Assembly: GCA_940671915.1 (NCBI GenBank)
Contig: CALNVZ010003433.1
Coordinates: 51,367,567 to 51,431,566 of the forward strand
Direction: 5' to 3'
Source of the DNA: Paracentrotus lividus
Taxonomy: Eukaryota; Echinodermata; Echinoidea; Camarodonta; Echinidae
Length of the DNA stretch: 64,000 nucleotides
Below are positions 23,901 through 39,100 of this stretch, piece after piece (the stretch's first letter is position 1; the number at the start of each line of letters is the position of its first letter). Below the pieces are notes generated by a model. The model saw nothing but the letters and a program-made list of their open reading frames with translations. It did not search any database and was not told the origin of the DNA. The translations under genes were made by a program, and so were the position numbers.

Positions 23901-26900
23901 GCAGCATTCACTTTTGTAAAGGGTATGGAAATTAGGGTGCGCAGGAATTGCCCTACCAAGTTGTATGAGGAAAGTCATTTGAAGCTTATGGAATTGATGA
24001 TGATATGCAGAATTACTAATCAATTATGATGAGTTGGGGTTTGCTAAGTGAAATTTGTGGAATTGGGATTACAATTTCATGCATGAGTGAACAGGAATAT
24101 GTATTTCCTATTGTTGCATTGTAACTTTCCAAGGTATATTTATGAGGTCCTTCAGTGGTGTGTTTAATCTCTCTCTCTCTCTCATCTCTTTGTCTTCATC
24201 CCTCTCTCTTCTCTTCTCTCCCTGTCTCCCTCGCTCTCTCTCTATCTTTCTCCTCTTTTTGCATGGGTGTGTTTTTGAACATTCATATTCATTGGTTTCT
24301 ACTCCAAATATATCTGACAACCTTCCTGCATCCCGGTCTACTCACATTTACCCAAATTGGGATGGTTGATGACAATCTATCAATCTATCAATCAATCAGG
24401 CACATTAATTTGTGATATTAACATGTCAGTCTTTATTTTCAGATGAATTTGTCTTTTCGATTTTACACTTGTTTCATCCATCTGTAACAAACAAGAAGGA
24501 GGAAAAAAAATCTGATAATGCAAAATTAAAATAAAAGTCTGTACGTTCAACGCTCAACGTGTCCTCCTCCTCTTTCGATGCACAACCTGTTTGTTGAAGA
24601 AAAAAAAATGCCACTGATGTTGGACATTCAGACAATCCAAAAGATCATGAAAACAATCATCAAAAGGGATCAAAAATCTTACCCTGCATCTCACTTGTTC
24701 TGCACCCCATCCTGACTACCACTAACACACCACTGAAGACAACTTGGAAGGCTACAATGCTATAATAGGAATACATATTCCTGTTCACTCATCTGCATGA
24801 AATCATAATCCCCAATTCTACAAATTTCTCTTCAGCAAACCCCAACTCATCATAATTGATCTAATTCTGCATATCATCCTCAATCCCATAAGCATCCAAA
24901 TGACTTTCCTCATACAAATTGGAAGGGCAATTCCTGCGCACCCTAATTTCTATACCCTTTACAAAAGTGAATGCTGCTCATTCATGCATGACCTATTTTC
25001 GGACTTTTTGGTGTCATAGGAAAGTTGGGATAATGAGCTTTCCATACATGTAAATTTCGTTACCTAAAATCAAATATTTTTCATTTGGCAGCCATTTCAA
25101 AAGTGTATAGTTCTTTTCGGGACGCCCTGTATATTTATACATTTATATAATCTGTGTATGTATTGCATGATTTGTTTTTATTATCAAGATCCTTGTAAAT
25201 AGCAGTTTGTCCACAACTGAAGAGGCTACCTTGAATAAATTCACTCATACATAAATACATACCTTCATATATCTCCTATACGGGTGCAAGGTGTAAACAT
25301 GCAGGGTAGGTTTGTGTGAAGTGGGCATGAACAAAGGCTGGAAGGCTACACATCTGAACTGAACGTCTTTAACATTGGTAGATGACAACGCAAAGAGTTG
25401 AAGATTACTTGTAAGGAATTCAACCTTGTCCTTCGAAATATGAAAACCATTCGATTCGTGAGGAACGAGCTTCCTGCGACCAAACAAACCTTCAGAAAAA
25501 AAAAAGCAATATCTTGATTAACCAAATAGGCCCACTAAGTCTATTGAAACGTAATTCATAAAAAAAATAATGATAAAGTGTTTTAAAACAGTGAACTTGA
25601 TTGCGAATCTAGTCATATAATTTAAAATATATATATATTATTTATTATATCACCAACAGATGCATCGGGAATTCATTGACATTGAAGGTACTAAAGAAAA
25701 TGAAATATTAAACCTTTCATTAGAAAAATCAAGTAAATTCTATCCATACCTATCCCTATCTTGGTGTACAGGATCACCTCCTGATTATCCTTTGGTTGTT
25801 TAGGGTCCATACAATGTGGTAGTACTATCGTGGCGGGCTTCAGTAGTTCTTGCGTGAGAGAAAACTCTATAACTGGTGTAATCAGGACCTCTTGCTTCTG
25901 TAGAGGTATCCTAGCGGTGCTTTGGCTGAGAACCCGGACAGTGATCACAGATCTCCTCCCTTTATGTAAGGCTCCTGCAGGAATGGACACTCTTATACCA
26001 AGCTCATTCAGTTCTACTGCACCTCCTCTGTTATCAATGATGATGCTTGAAATTAACCCCACAACGTCCCGATCGGTCGGCATGGCTATTAAAAGGATAA
26101 GGAAAAAGGGACTAAAATAACGTTAATGATCATAGCTTCCCAGTTGTCGTATCTCATATCTTGTTTGTACCTTGTCTTTCATCTGTACCCTATCCCTTCA
26201 CTGTTTATTGAATGTAATACAAAACGCTTTTAAAACTATTATAAGATATGGTAGGTCAAATTATCCACTGTGGGTAGTAAGTGATGAATATACAGTTCAA
26301 AGTTATTTATATCTCGAATAATGATCTTCATTGAATTTCGAGTCTCACACATTCTGATTAGACGATTGGAAAAAAAAATAATTACTTGTGGAAATGCTTT
26401 CTGTGATATCGGTGAAACGAAAAGCTTGGACTATCTCCAGCAGTCTTCCACGAGTCCCTCCTTGTTTCAGCCACTCCTTGAGCATGCGCAGGACGAACAA
26501 ACGCAGCTCATTCTGAGGCAATGTAATCGTCCTACAGATGGCATGCAAAGTATCCGAAGTATCTGAGTGTAGACGTTGACAAAGCTGCTTCAAGTCTGAC
26601 ATTGAGGCAATCTTTCTGGAGAGGTCTTGTCGGTGGTTGTCTAGAAATAATCATATTTACTTATAGGCTAAGGGAAATATATTCGTTTTAAAAGAATTTT
26701 TAAAAGTAAATATCCTTCACATATTTTAATCCACAAATGCTCCTGTTAATAATATGGTAGTCTTGATAGACATAGATTGAATACAATTCGTCTTTAAATT
26801 TAGGAAATCAGTTTTCATTTGCATGCTAGGATGTGGGTTGTTCCCAATCAAAATGTGAATGTTCGGTTAGTAATTCTCTTCTTAGGTTATTTATATCCAT

Positions 26901-29900
26901 ATGATGTTAAGAGTGTAGAACTGATCCTATTTTTGTGTGTCACCTTGAAAATTGTACATAATGCATCGGGCTGATTCAAAGAAGCCATGTAATAAAGTCG
27001 CTGTAATGCTTAAGATTTCAGGCTGCCTGATTTCCCAAAATATTGCCAAACTAAATTTTGTTGGAAAAGCTAACCTGATTGGCTGTCACGAATCTCATAT
27101 TCCTGTAGAAGCTTGATCATCATATCATCCCTGCAATCTTTGTCTAACCCGATCCACCAAGTATCGATGAGATGTTTTGCAATCTTATTCAGTGACGTCA
27201 AATCGGGGGCCTCAATATATCCAACAATGGTGGCGTCTTCCAAACGAAGTGCCTTCCCTAGTTCCCAAGCCAACGACAAACTCTTCACTGCAGGAGCTAC
27301 ACGGCATAACTCCTCTGTACTTGGTGCTCCACCAAATTTGCAAATGCCATCATCACAATCATCTCCATCTGAAGTAGGTGAAAAATAAACCAACTGTTGT
27401 TTTTTTATATCGCACGCTTAAGTCTTCACATCTATTATAAAACATTGGTCATTATTAAATAAATATATTTTAAAAAATAATTTTGAGGTCTCCTATGGTA
27501 TAATATATTCTTGGAACATATATTTTTTCTGATATGTGAATAATTTAACGTGCTATTTATAATTATTAACCTGAGATGAGATTTAATAATGGTAGCATTA
27601 GAATTGAAAACTTTCCTGGTTCTGAAGTTCTTATGATTTCCACGTATTCAGCTTCTGTTTGGTTACTTGGAGATGGTCTGTGGATGATCTGTGATGCAGT
27701 CATGTCGGATTCACGCGAACTTATATCATCTACACGTCAATAGAATAGCAGTAACAATGACAAAAAAAATAGAATGTTAATATAAGGTCGTGGTGGAGAA
27801 AAAAAGTATATATACACTGTCGCTCATAAAGGTTTAAAAATTTTTGTGTGCTCCAGCAACATCTTTTTGCTCTAGCTTTAAAATCTTGAAATTATTTCTC
27901 CTCGTTTTCACTTTTTGGGACTCTCGACATAATTTTGGACGTTCCCCAACAATTCCCGGGGATTATGAAAGAAATAAGGTTTATCAACCCCCGCAATGCC
28001 CATTTTTACCATTGTTTCTCATTTTGGAGCACCTGACCAAGGCCCCTCCGTCCTACCCCCGCGGAACGCATCTGAAGTGTAGGCCTGTTTTTGTTCTTTA
28101 CATTAAATTAAGATTTAAGGTCACCGGATTTGGTTAATTGTCTAGGGGAGGGGTTGAAATTTAAAAGTAAGGTCGGTGAAAATTGAAATATTTTATTCTA
28201 CATTTATGGTAAAAACAAAGGAAACAAAAAACAATCATGGACTCTTAATTTTTGTTGTTTTGCCCTTAATTTTGTTTCAGCCTTAATGATGAGGTTGTAA
28301 ATGGTTGCCATAGTCTATTTTTCAGTTTGATTTATGTTTTGCTGAAATTCTACAATACATTTTTGGGAAGACAGAAATTCCCATGTTGTAAAAATGAAGA
28401 AAATCAATTTTGAACCCCAATCAAAATAAACTTTGACCTTCCCCCAAGACAATAAATCTAAGTCTGTGACCATAAAACTAGATAATAATAACAACAATAA
28501 CAACCCTCACTTCACAACCATTTATTTGGGGTAGGACGGAGAGGGCCTTGGTCAGCCGGAAGAACAAAAAAGGTGCCCCAAAATGTGAAAAAATGGCAAA
28601 AATTGGCATTGTGGGGGTTAACAAACTGTTTTTATTTTCCAATAGCCGGGAATAGCAAGGGTACCGAAAAGTGAAAGCAGCGGACAAACAAGTTAAAAAA
28701 ATTGAAGCCGGAGCAAAGTGTTGTGGCTGGATCGCATTAAAAATATCCAACCAATATGAGCAACAGTGTATATTTAAGTATTGCGTGTGGTAATACACTG
28801 CACTAGTGGCTTCTTTCCCTGATAAATTATTAGGGCCTAACCATTTTCGTGAATATGTAAACATTGTACAATTGATGGGAATTAGTAATGAGTGTAATAG
28901 TATATTCCTGATTTGCTTTTTTTTTCAAAACTTGTAGGTTTTTCTAATTTCCTATGTGTGTTGTTTCCTATCACAACTTAAATTCGTAGCCTGCATTTAT
29001 TTTCGTGATTTGTGTTTGATTGCAATATCATTTTGAACCCTATCAAGATGAAGGTAATTTTAATTACGTAATTTAATGGTTCACAGGCCCAAGTTGGGAA
29101 CATTGAGCCCCCCTCCATATTTTTTTTAATTACTTTTATTATTATTTAAACGATCAATTCGATATTAATAATGGCGATAGAACAACTCAAGCTCTACAAT
29201 TTGGTACAACTGAAATTTCGCAAGGTTATCATATTATCAGGAAAATCGTTGATCTAGAGTAAAGCATACATTGTAGTTATGAAATCGTTATGATTGTCAA
29301 ACGGACTTAAATCCTACTCGACTATTTAAATGAAAATAAATACCAGACGACTTACCATTGGATCCTTTTAGTTCTGATGCAGTTTGAATTGAATCCCACA
29401 CTAGCTTCAAAGCCTTTCCAGCATCAACTGCTGACGATTGAGATGCTATGAATCTGGAGAGCATTTGTACATTGGCGTCTTTCCTGTTCCAGAACGTTCG
29501 ATGTTGTATGTGCTCTAGTTCTGTCCTGGTGAACCCAAGCTTCTCGCCGATTCCAGAGAATTGATGTGGTTTGATCTGCCCAGCTAAAGCAATCAACACC
29601 TTGTCCAAATTATCCCTGTAGCATTACGATATGATTTAAATTTCAATGTTAATTAAATTTTTGATTAAAAAATATGAACTATATTTGTTACGGTTGTCTG
29701 GTTCTGCTCGACTGCGTCAATGGTTGCTTTACTAATCTGTTAATTGGCTTGGTGACACAAACCAAAGCCACTGAAATAATAAGATTTAATGCTTTTTGCT
29801 TTTGATTCACTATGTCTTGTGTATTAAAAGACATTATACTATAAAACAAAATAACAGTAAACTACAAATATCAGCATACACATAAATCATAAGCGTCACA

Positions 29901-30087
29901 TACACAGGTAGTAGGCCTACATCATATTACTTCACTTACCCAGTTGTAGCTGCGAATGATGTACGATCCAGTGATCAAGTAAATTTCCGTCAAGAGGTAT
30001 ATGAAAGTGGTTAAAAGAAAGAGGGAGTATGATAAATTTAAACATGATGATAATGATGATAATGATGATGATAATAATAATAATAAC

Positions 30088-30164
<77 letters not shown>

Positions 30165-33100
30165 TAATAAAAATATCATTTTATTACCCAGGGTAGCCAC
30201 TTCAGTTTTGATAGCTATTCTCCCAGCGGGAGACAATGAATACATTTGTATATATCGTTTAAAACAATTTTAAAAAGAGGATACTTTTCATCATCCAAAA
30301 CATTTTAGCAGGCTTAAATAAAAAAAAGAACTTGTATAAATCATTGTAATTATCACTTCCTTAACTTCTGTCCACATACTTTTTAAAGAAATGAACATTA
30401 ATTTGCTTGTTTTTTTTTTAACTTTGCGTTGATGCTCTTAGGCCATCGTGTTATATTTTTTGTAAAGCCCTCAAATTAGTAGCAACATTTGGTGTAATTT
30501 GGTGTAAATATTCATATTATAAATAATATTGCCGTAAAAGCTTCACAACAACAAGTAAACAAACAATAAACAAATAAAAGAAAAATATCGAATATGACCC
30601 TGAGGGGGAAAAAAAAAATCGCCGATATCCATCGGATATTCATATTACATGGACATGAATCTTAGCTAGAACACAGATACACCGATACAAACCTAACATC
30701 TCAATTTGCTTTGCCGGTAAGCTGAGAGATTTCATGATTGAAAGAAACATTTCCTTTGCTTCCTGACTTGATTTTTGTTTCTTTCTCCATGTTACCAACA
30801 TGTCATAGATGGCTTGCTGTCTATTTCTGAACCTGCGGTATTCTATGACGTCAAGTTGATGTATGCTGAAACCAAGAGCCACTCCCAGATCATAAAATTG
30901 ATTCACCCTCATCTTGCTGGCGATATCAACGATGTCACGATCAGAAAAGTCTCCCAGTGAGATTTCTTCCACAGCCCTAGAAAATGAATAAAAATGCAGT
31001 AAAATTGTGTAAATTGTCAATGCAAATCGATGCTCAAGAAAGAGAGAGAGAGAGAGAGAGAAGGGGACCTTTTAAACATTTAGCAACGACATCATCTTTA
31101 CTATAAAAGCTTACCGGAAAAACGAAATTGGTTCACTCGATGCTTGGCAAAGTAAATCATCTGCAGGAAAGAGACAGTTAAGAGGATAATTTAGAAATAA
31201 TACGGATAAATTGCATTGTGAATATGGATTCTCCATATCGTGTAGCTTGCATAAGAATAACCCATTCGTATACAATGTTAATCTTTCGACGCAAGGAGTT
31301 AGACACTACTACAGAAGATGAGGAATGGGTTTAATGTTATTTGTTATTATTTATAAAATATGTAAATCGGCAAGGAAAATAACGAATTCCCCCGGCTTAT
31401 CTTAAGGATTTTACTGTGCTTGTTCGAACGCTTTCTGAGGGGAAAAAATGCTACTGAAAACTTATAGAGCGCACGCAACGTCCGAGGACGCTCATGGTGC
31501 TAGCTAAGCAACAGTTATCTTTGAGGAAGGTATCTTTGGCTAGAGAGGAAAAAAAGGGGGGAGAAGAAGACAAAAGATTTGGGATGGTGTCTGAACTGAA
31601 AGAGCGGAAAAATATGAAGTGATGAAGATAAAGTCACAAGACAGAGGGAATGGAGAAAGAACTAAAGGTTCTCTTCTGGTGTATAGAACCGCCCTTGGGC
31701 AGAACACCAAGGAAGAAGAAGATCCATACTAACCGGAGTATCTGATGACGAAAGCCATTGACCTAGACACACCCAACCTTCCTGGCTGTGTAATCATGAT
31801 GGTAACAACTGGGAATTCTCTACCATCCTCGTTTGAAGCTATTGATAGTGAAACGTTGTGTCTGATTTGAGTTTGGACATCCTTAAGATAGAGCATCTGA
31901 AATAAAACATTTGTAAAAAGCAACGATTTAAAAAAAAAAATCACTGTGCGGACTATTGATGTGTTATGAATTATAAACTGCTATTTTATAATTTAACTTT
32001 AAAGAAAACTCCTTTTGTGTTTTACATAGTAAATTACAATACAAAAGACAAATACGGTTGCTGCCAATTAATTGTGCTAGCTATAATCCATATCATAATT
32101 GTGTCGCATACCTTTGTTTGGACTACTTTAGCTTCACGATCACAGGTAACTTTTACATCTCCAGACCTTGCGTCAATACAAATTGGAAAGGAGCGATGTG
32201 CCATGTGGTAAGACTGCTGCTCCTCCTCCATTGCTATTTTCTTTTACAAAGAAAGAAAAACATTTCATTTTACGCTTTGGTACAAATATATATTCCTCAA
32301 TACCTGTTAAAGGTCCTAAAGTTGGTTGAGTTTTAATAAAACATACAGTGCGCTTTTCCAAAAATGCAAATAAACATGGCATGTAACATTAGCTAAGCTG
32401 AACTACATTCAACTAACATATCTAACCTTTTCAATTCCAGGAACATGTGCATGAACATGAAGATGGACATCAAACTCCTTGCCTCGATCAATCTTATCTG
32501 GTATGTAAGGGGTGCATATAAGCTGAAGCTGAGTCCCCTGTTGCTCGAGAGGAATAAGAACCCACCACTCAGCAGTGTAATTGATCAACAGCTCAAGATG
32601 TTTCTCATGGATCTTGCAGTATGGCTGTTTGTCTGGTGTTGTAGACGATGTTGTCCTTGATATCATTGGTAAGCCTACGATTAAAGTCAGAAAGTTCTTA
32701 TTTCATTTGCATTCGATATTCTCCGTTAGTCACTACTTTTTATCAAAATGTTTCGCTAGGATCAGACTCAATGTGCCAAGACGACGTTCATCTGGAATAT
32801 TTACAAGAGGAAACAGTAATTGATTGATTAATTCATGGACAGTACTTGATCAATTTTATTGTGATCATTTTCATAATCAATAGATATGCTACCAGACATT
32901 TTTTCTAAGCTTTGTTTTGTAAGTAAGGGTGAGAACTCCGACAAGTTTACACGAGTAATTTTAGGGGGGTTTAAAGTTTGAAACAGGATGGCTACGATTT
33001 TGTAAAGCATGGTGCTTATTGTGCTGTCTTGGAAGAAGATCCTCAAAGGTCCTGTCAAGTATTAACGTGTCATAGCAAACGTTAAATCAGATTGGCTTCT

Positions 33101-36100
33101 AAAGAAGATATGTAAAATTTTAATTGACTTTACATACATTACTTTACGGAACATAAAGAGAAGTGATAAAGAGATACTAAAAAAAAACCCCAACAAACAG
33201 TTATTCATAATTACGAGAAACGTTTCATTCAGCAACATACCCTTTCTCGAATCCCATACATGAGAGACAATGTCCGGTGTCACCTGTCCAGGATTTGTGA
33301 CCAGGGTCGAGTGTGGTATCCTGACCCTAACAGGTTGGTCAAATGTCATGTTAGGAGGGTCGCATCTGATCCCGTAGCATGCCATGGATTCATCGTCTTG
33401 GATGTCAACACTGGGAAGATCTCTTGCAAGGGTAAGAGTTAGCTTGTAAGACTCACTCTCTCGAATAGCACCATGTGGTATTATCAGCGATATACCATGA
33501 TGTTCTAGCTCTAACTTATTTCCGTCAGACCCGACTTGAGTACAGACCTCATTTGACAGTGGTTGTGATAACGTGTCAGCTTTCGATTCAAACAAAAAAA
33601 TGGGAAGTTCAAAAACTGAAGGAAAAAAAAAACTAATTTGAAGTATGTACAAACAACACTTAGAAAACTCAATTACGAACAATTGGTGATTTTCACAAAT
33701 TATTAATGCACAAGGGGTGGGGGTGGTGGGAAATATAAAGTTTGATACATACTTCAATCTTAAGGGGCTAACGACAAAAACCCAAATGAATGTGAATTTA
33801 TGAAAATTTGGTGCACTTAATTAAAACTTATGTACATGTCATATTGCTTCTTAGTTAATTAGAGGGGAAATATGGGTACACATACAAATGGGACAGATAC
33901 TTGTCTTCAACGAGCGATGAGATATTTATGGTAACTGCTTGGTATAAACATATAATATCACCCAGAATTTGCGAGTCTATTACAAAAACGGTATTGATAT
34001 TTGTTTCATTTAAACATATTAACTTTTATTTCGTCTAAGGTTATTGACAGCTGAATTGCCAAGGATCACTGAACACTTAGGTTTGAAAAGAAAAACCTGT
34101 GTCAAAAGTTCCTAGTACCAAGTTTACGGAAATCAATCCTGGTCCACACTTTAGAGTACACACACTACTAAGGTGAGGGCAAAGAGTGATCATTTAATTA
34201 TTATCTTAACTTGCCATGTAGTTTTACCTCGATAATTCTTGATCACGTCAATTGAAGGCGACCTGCGGATGTGTTGAATGTAAAAATTACAATTGTGATT
34301 GCACGCAGCTACAACGTATAAAATATATTTCCTGATTTTATTATATCAATTATCTATTATCGTTAAATTTCGATCGGACTTTGAATAAACTATACAAAAC
34401 AGTTCTGACTGAACCGTATAACAATAATAGGGATGATAATATTAGCGTATCAGGACAATTACACCCACACCACCCCACGCCACACCCAACTATATCAACA
34501 AAAATAATTCAATGTATGGAGGATTCCGTCGTTGATTCTTGTGGTTCACACGTATCACATTGTCCTTGCTTAAATATGCAATTTTTTGCTAACCATTCAT
34601 AATTGCAATTTGCGTTGTAAGGTTTCGGTTGTCGTTCGCCTGGTTAATCGTGAAGTTTATCGAATCTAAGAATATTGCAGTAATTATGAAGACTTGTCAT
34701 TTTAAGACAGATGAGTATAATCCATGCAAGATTACATTAACCTATAAATCTTAATGATATTTCTGTGAGTTATTTTTTTTTACGTCATTAGGGCATTTTA
34801 ATATGCCATCCAGGCACGTCGCCACCATAGGGCCAAACTCTATGTTTTACCGTACTTTATGAGCAATGATGAATTCATCCTGCAGTTAGGAAGGACACAT
34901 TCAGCGTATAGATCTTAAAAGGCGCCCTCTGAACGCCTATCAAGGGTAATTGAAAGAGCTCACACATCGCGTTTACCTGTGAAACAGTCTTGACAGTGGG
35001 GGGGGGGGGTGTCGTTAGAAATAATGTTGCCCCTTTATAGATTTATGGCAGCTTCTTGACATGATGTATGTGAAGTTTGAAATTTGCTGGGCGGGAAAAC
35101 TGTTAGTTATTGATTTTAGTTTCCATTTTGATTGTTGGATGTCTGATACTAAAAATCTTGAGAAAAAATATCCTCTGGGGGGCATATATCGATTAAATAT
35201 ATGGGCATCATATCTAATTATGGAATAACTGTATCTATTGATTATCATTTGATCTGTAATAAGATGATATTAACATCTTATGAAAGATAGTTCATAATCA
35301 ATCGCTTAAGATGTTCAATGTCATCCAGTATCGGAAATTACCCCCGAGGCAATTTATCACCCCCGCGAGGACATTACCCCCCCGGATCATCCCGCTGAGT
35401 GACATAACCCCCGAGGCACATTACCCCCCCCCCCCCGGAGGGAATTACCTTCGACTAATTAACCCGAGGCAATACCCACGCAGGACCCATTTTACCTGGA
35501 CAGCTATCCCCGGAAATTACCCCCCCCCTATATTACATCCGAGCAATNNNNNNNNNNNNNNNNNNNNNNNNNCCCCCCGAGGACAATTACCCCCGCAGAC
35601 GAAATTACCGCCCGGGACCAATTACCCTTCCCTAGAGGACATACCTAGCCCCAGGACAATTACCCCAGGGACGGGTGTACGGGCTGACGTGAGAAATTAT
35701 TTTCGACAAATTACCCCCGGACAATATCCCGCACTTCCGCCCCGGACATTACCGGCGCTCCGCGCAATGTACCGCCCCCAGGACAATACCCCGAGGACAA
35801 TTGCCTCCCAGGACAATTTACCCCCCCGCCCCCAGGTACAATTACCCCCTCACGGAGGCATGATCGTGGAATCAAGTGGCGCCCATTGTTGGAGTGCTCG
35901 CTCGGCAGGTTACGAATTATTTTCTACTCCGATTTATTAATTTAAAGAGAATTCTTCGTTCTTCTTTCTCTTTGTATTTCGTATGCAGGACAATGACCCA
36001 GCAATACCGCCCAGGACAATTACCATGGCCGAATGCAATTACCCCCCGGACAATTACCTCCCCGAACGAATTACCCCCCGAGACAATTACCCCAAGGAAA

Positions 36101-39100
36101 ATTACCCCGAAGGACATTACCCCGGACAGTTACCCCCCCCCCCCTTCCACGGCAATTGATGTTGGAATCAAGCGGCCCCATTTGAGTCCTCGCCTAGTGT
36201 CGCAAGTTTTTCGAATGTACTTTCTACTTGAACTTATCTTAATGGCTTTTCTTTCCCTTCTCTTTATATTTATCTTTCTCCTTTTCTCTTTCTCGTCGCT
36301 CTCTCTCTCTGCTCTCACACTCACACTGTTCTATTTTTTTCCTTTTCCCCCTTTTCTTCCTTTCTTTAATAATAGTTTAAATAAAAATTTTAATATTAAG
36401 CATTTGCAATGCGCCGACTAATCTAGTAACTATTTCAGTGGCGCAGTAATATTATTACCTGTCTATAGCATAGCTGCCCTTATAAAGGGCGCTTTAGCGC
36501 ATTCGAAGAATTTCTTCCTACCGGTACCCATTTACCTTACTTGGGTCAGTCTGGGCAATTGCGGATTATATCTTAAGGACATTAGTGGAATGGACGGGAT
36601 TCGAAAAACGTACTTTGTGATCGTCAGTCCGCCGACTTATCCAGTCTGACCACACGCCTTCTGCCGCCATGAAAAAATGGGAGGGAGGGGGGGGGGGCTT
36701 GGGGTGCAAGCCCCCTGTTTGGATACACATTATATGCATCAGAAAATATGTAAACATGGCCGCATATCCCAACGGTAGATTCTGAAAATACGTGGTCCGA
36801 AACCATGGGTTTCTATTGGTCATAACGATAACTTATGTATGATATTTAATTTCACGATTAACTTATTTTTGCATAAATTGAATTAAGCTGTTAGTTCATA
36901 TTTTCACTTTATTTGTTAATTTATGGAGTTATAATTAAACCTTTATTGGGCCCTAGAAACCATGGGTTCAGACAAGGTTTTATAGCCATTTTTCGTAAAA
37001 TAAACAAAAATAATTAAAAATCATATCAGTTGAATCAGAGATGAATCAGAGATATTCAACATGTGTGATATTATGTGTATTTGTAGTCCTTTCAATGAAT
37101 TTGTGAAATTGTTGTTCTATGAAAATAAAAGGTGATATTGAGGCCCGTCTACATATTTTCTGATGCATATATGAGTATGCAAAACGGGGGCTTGAGGCTC
37201 AAGCCCCCCCCCCCCCATTTTTTTTAATTCGCAGAAGGTGAAAGGGGGGGGAGAGAAAAAAGCAGGAAAAAAGAAAGTGAGAGAGAGAGCAAAGGAGAAA
37301 GAGAAAGAGAGATTCATTATGATAAAATCAAGTAGAAAATAATTAGGAAAACCTGCGAACCGGGGAGACCCACAATGGGCGCCGCTTGATTCCAACATCA
37401 ATGCTGTGAGGAAATTGTCGTCGGGGGTAGTTGACTCGCGGTGTAATCTCCGGGGTAATTGCTCGGCGGGGGTAATTGTCCGGGGATTAATTGTCCGGGG
37501 GGTAATTGTCCTCGGGGGAATTTTCCGAGGCGTAATTGTCCGGGGGTATTCCGGTGGGGGTAATTGTCCGGTGGGTAATTGTCCTCGGGGGGTAATTGTC
37601 CTTCGGGGGGTAATTGTCCAGGGGGTAATTGTCCGGGGTAATTGTCCGGGGGTAATTGTCCTCGGGGGGTAATTGTCCTCGGCAGAGCGGGTAATTTTCC
37701 GGGGGGTAAGTTGTGCCGGAGGTAATTGTCCTCCGGGGGGTAATGTGTCCGTGGGGCAGTGTCGATGCGGTGGGGTAAAATGTTGTCCAGCGGGGTAATT
37801 GTCCTAGATACCTAAATCTAGAAATATCGGTCACACATTCATCGAACATAAACAAATATAACATGGTGGGCTTAGCGTGGGTCGATAATGGCTGCACCCC
37901 GCACGCGACTGCATGTTCATTCTGGGTATCCTATGTAGGCTGATGCTGGTCTGGTGGAATGTGGAAAATTGAGTTTAACAGAAAAAAAAACTTCATTCCC
38001 GAGGGACCCCCCCATGGAGTTTTTATGACCACGCCCATTTTCCTCCCTGAAATGGTTATACAAGGGTATGTACAAGGAAAACCATGTATATAACTTTTCG
38101 AGATATCATTTTATGGCAGCAAGTGACCCTCAAAATGTTCGGGTCTTGATGCGGGCCTACAGATTATATAAAGATTTTGCAATTTAATGGTAACGTAAAT
38201 GTCACGAGAGGTCAAAAAGGTCACAAAAAATTGACCTCTGGCAGAACGCTTTTTCGCGTTAAAATTGAACAACAAAGTTTTCAATTAACTGTCAACTAAA
38301 TTGATTAATAAGAAGCCAAAGTTAATGTAATAGAGCTCAAGAGAAATTATCCTCTTTTATTTGACTATAGACATCTCATAACTATCACGCATGACCGCGC
38401 AGTGTTTCGTTTTTACAAAAAAATGTTACATGCACCATTTTTACCAAAAAGTAGCCATTTCCTGTATTATGTCTGCCTATCTGTACACGTGGCCTATGTA
38501 TATATGAAAGCTACAAACAAATTATTATTTTGATTTAGAAATTGTTAAGGACTTAATAAACAAGGTGCAATGATTCGTTAGGTCACTCTGATGCAACACA
38601 TGACGGCAATATGTAACATACATTATCTTAGCAACGAGTTGCTATGCTAAACTTATTCTCCCTAGCCAACAGGCTATTTACATTCATGTTATTTCGGAAT
38701 AATTTTATTAACAGTTTCTGAGCATCAGAATAAGTATTACATTGGGCAGTTCACTCCACTGCACTTTAGTTTAGGCTAGTAACGGTAGCTACAGCAACAA
38801 TTTTTAATATCAATTGGCATTAGCAACTCGTATCTCTAACTGACTACCAAAACAAGAATGAACAAAGTTATATAACTGTGTTTAATTTGACCCTCTATGA
38901 CTTTTTTTAGAAAATATATCCATGTAACCAATGGGTCTTGTGAATTAAACACAAGCACAAGCTCATACCACACCCAACATTAACCCACACCCTTCTCACA
39001 CCCGCACACACCCTAAATAACACACCCACATACCACACACACTCATATGTTTATACGGTCCCTTGTGACTTTGGAAAAATTCTGTTCATGCAAGCATTGG

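Noticed and set aside
25830..26120. Plus-strand frame of 96 residues
   Set aside because: Antisense shadow of the ZU5 2 exon.
30001..30273. Poly-Asn / poly-Leu open frames
   Set aside because: They are the AAT microsatellite read in two frames; intronic.
35311..36421. Pro-rich frames of 181-209 residues
   Set aside because: Translation of the GGACAATTACCCCC minisatellite, one spanning the N gap.
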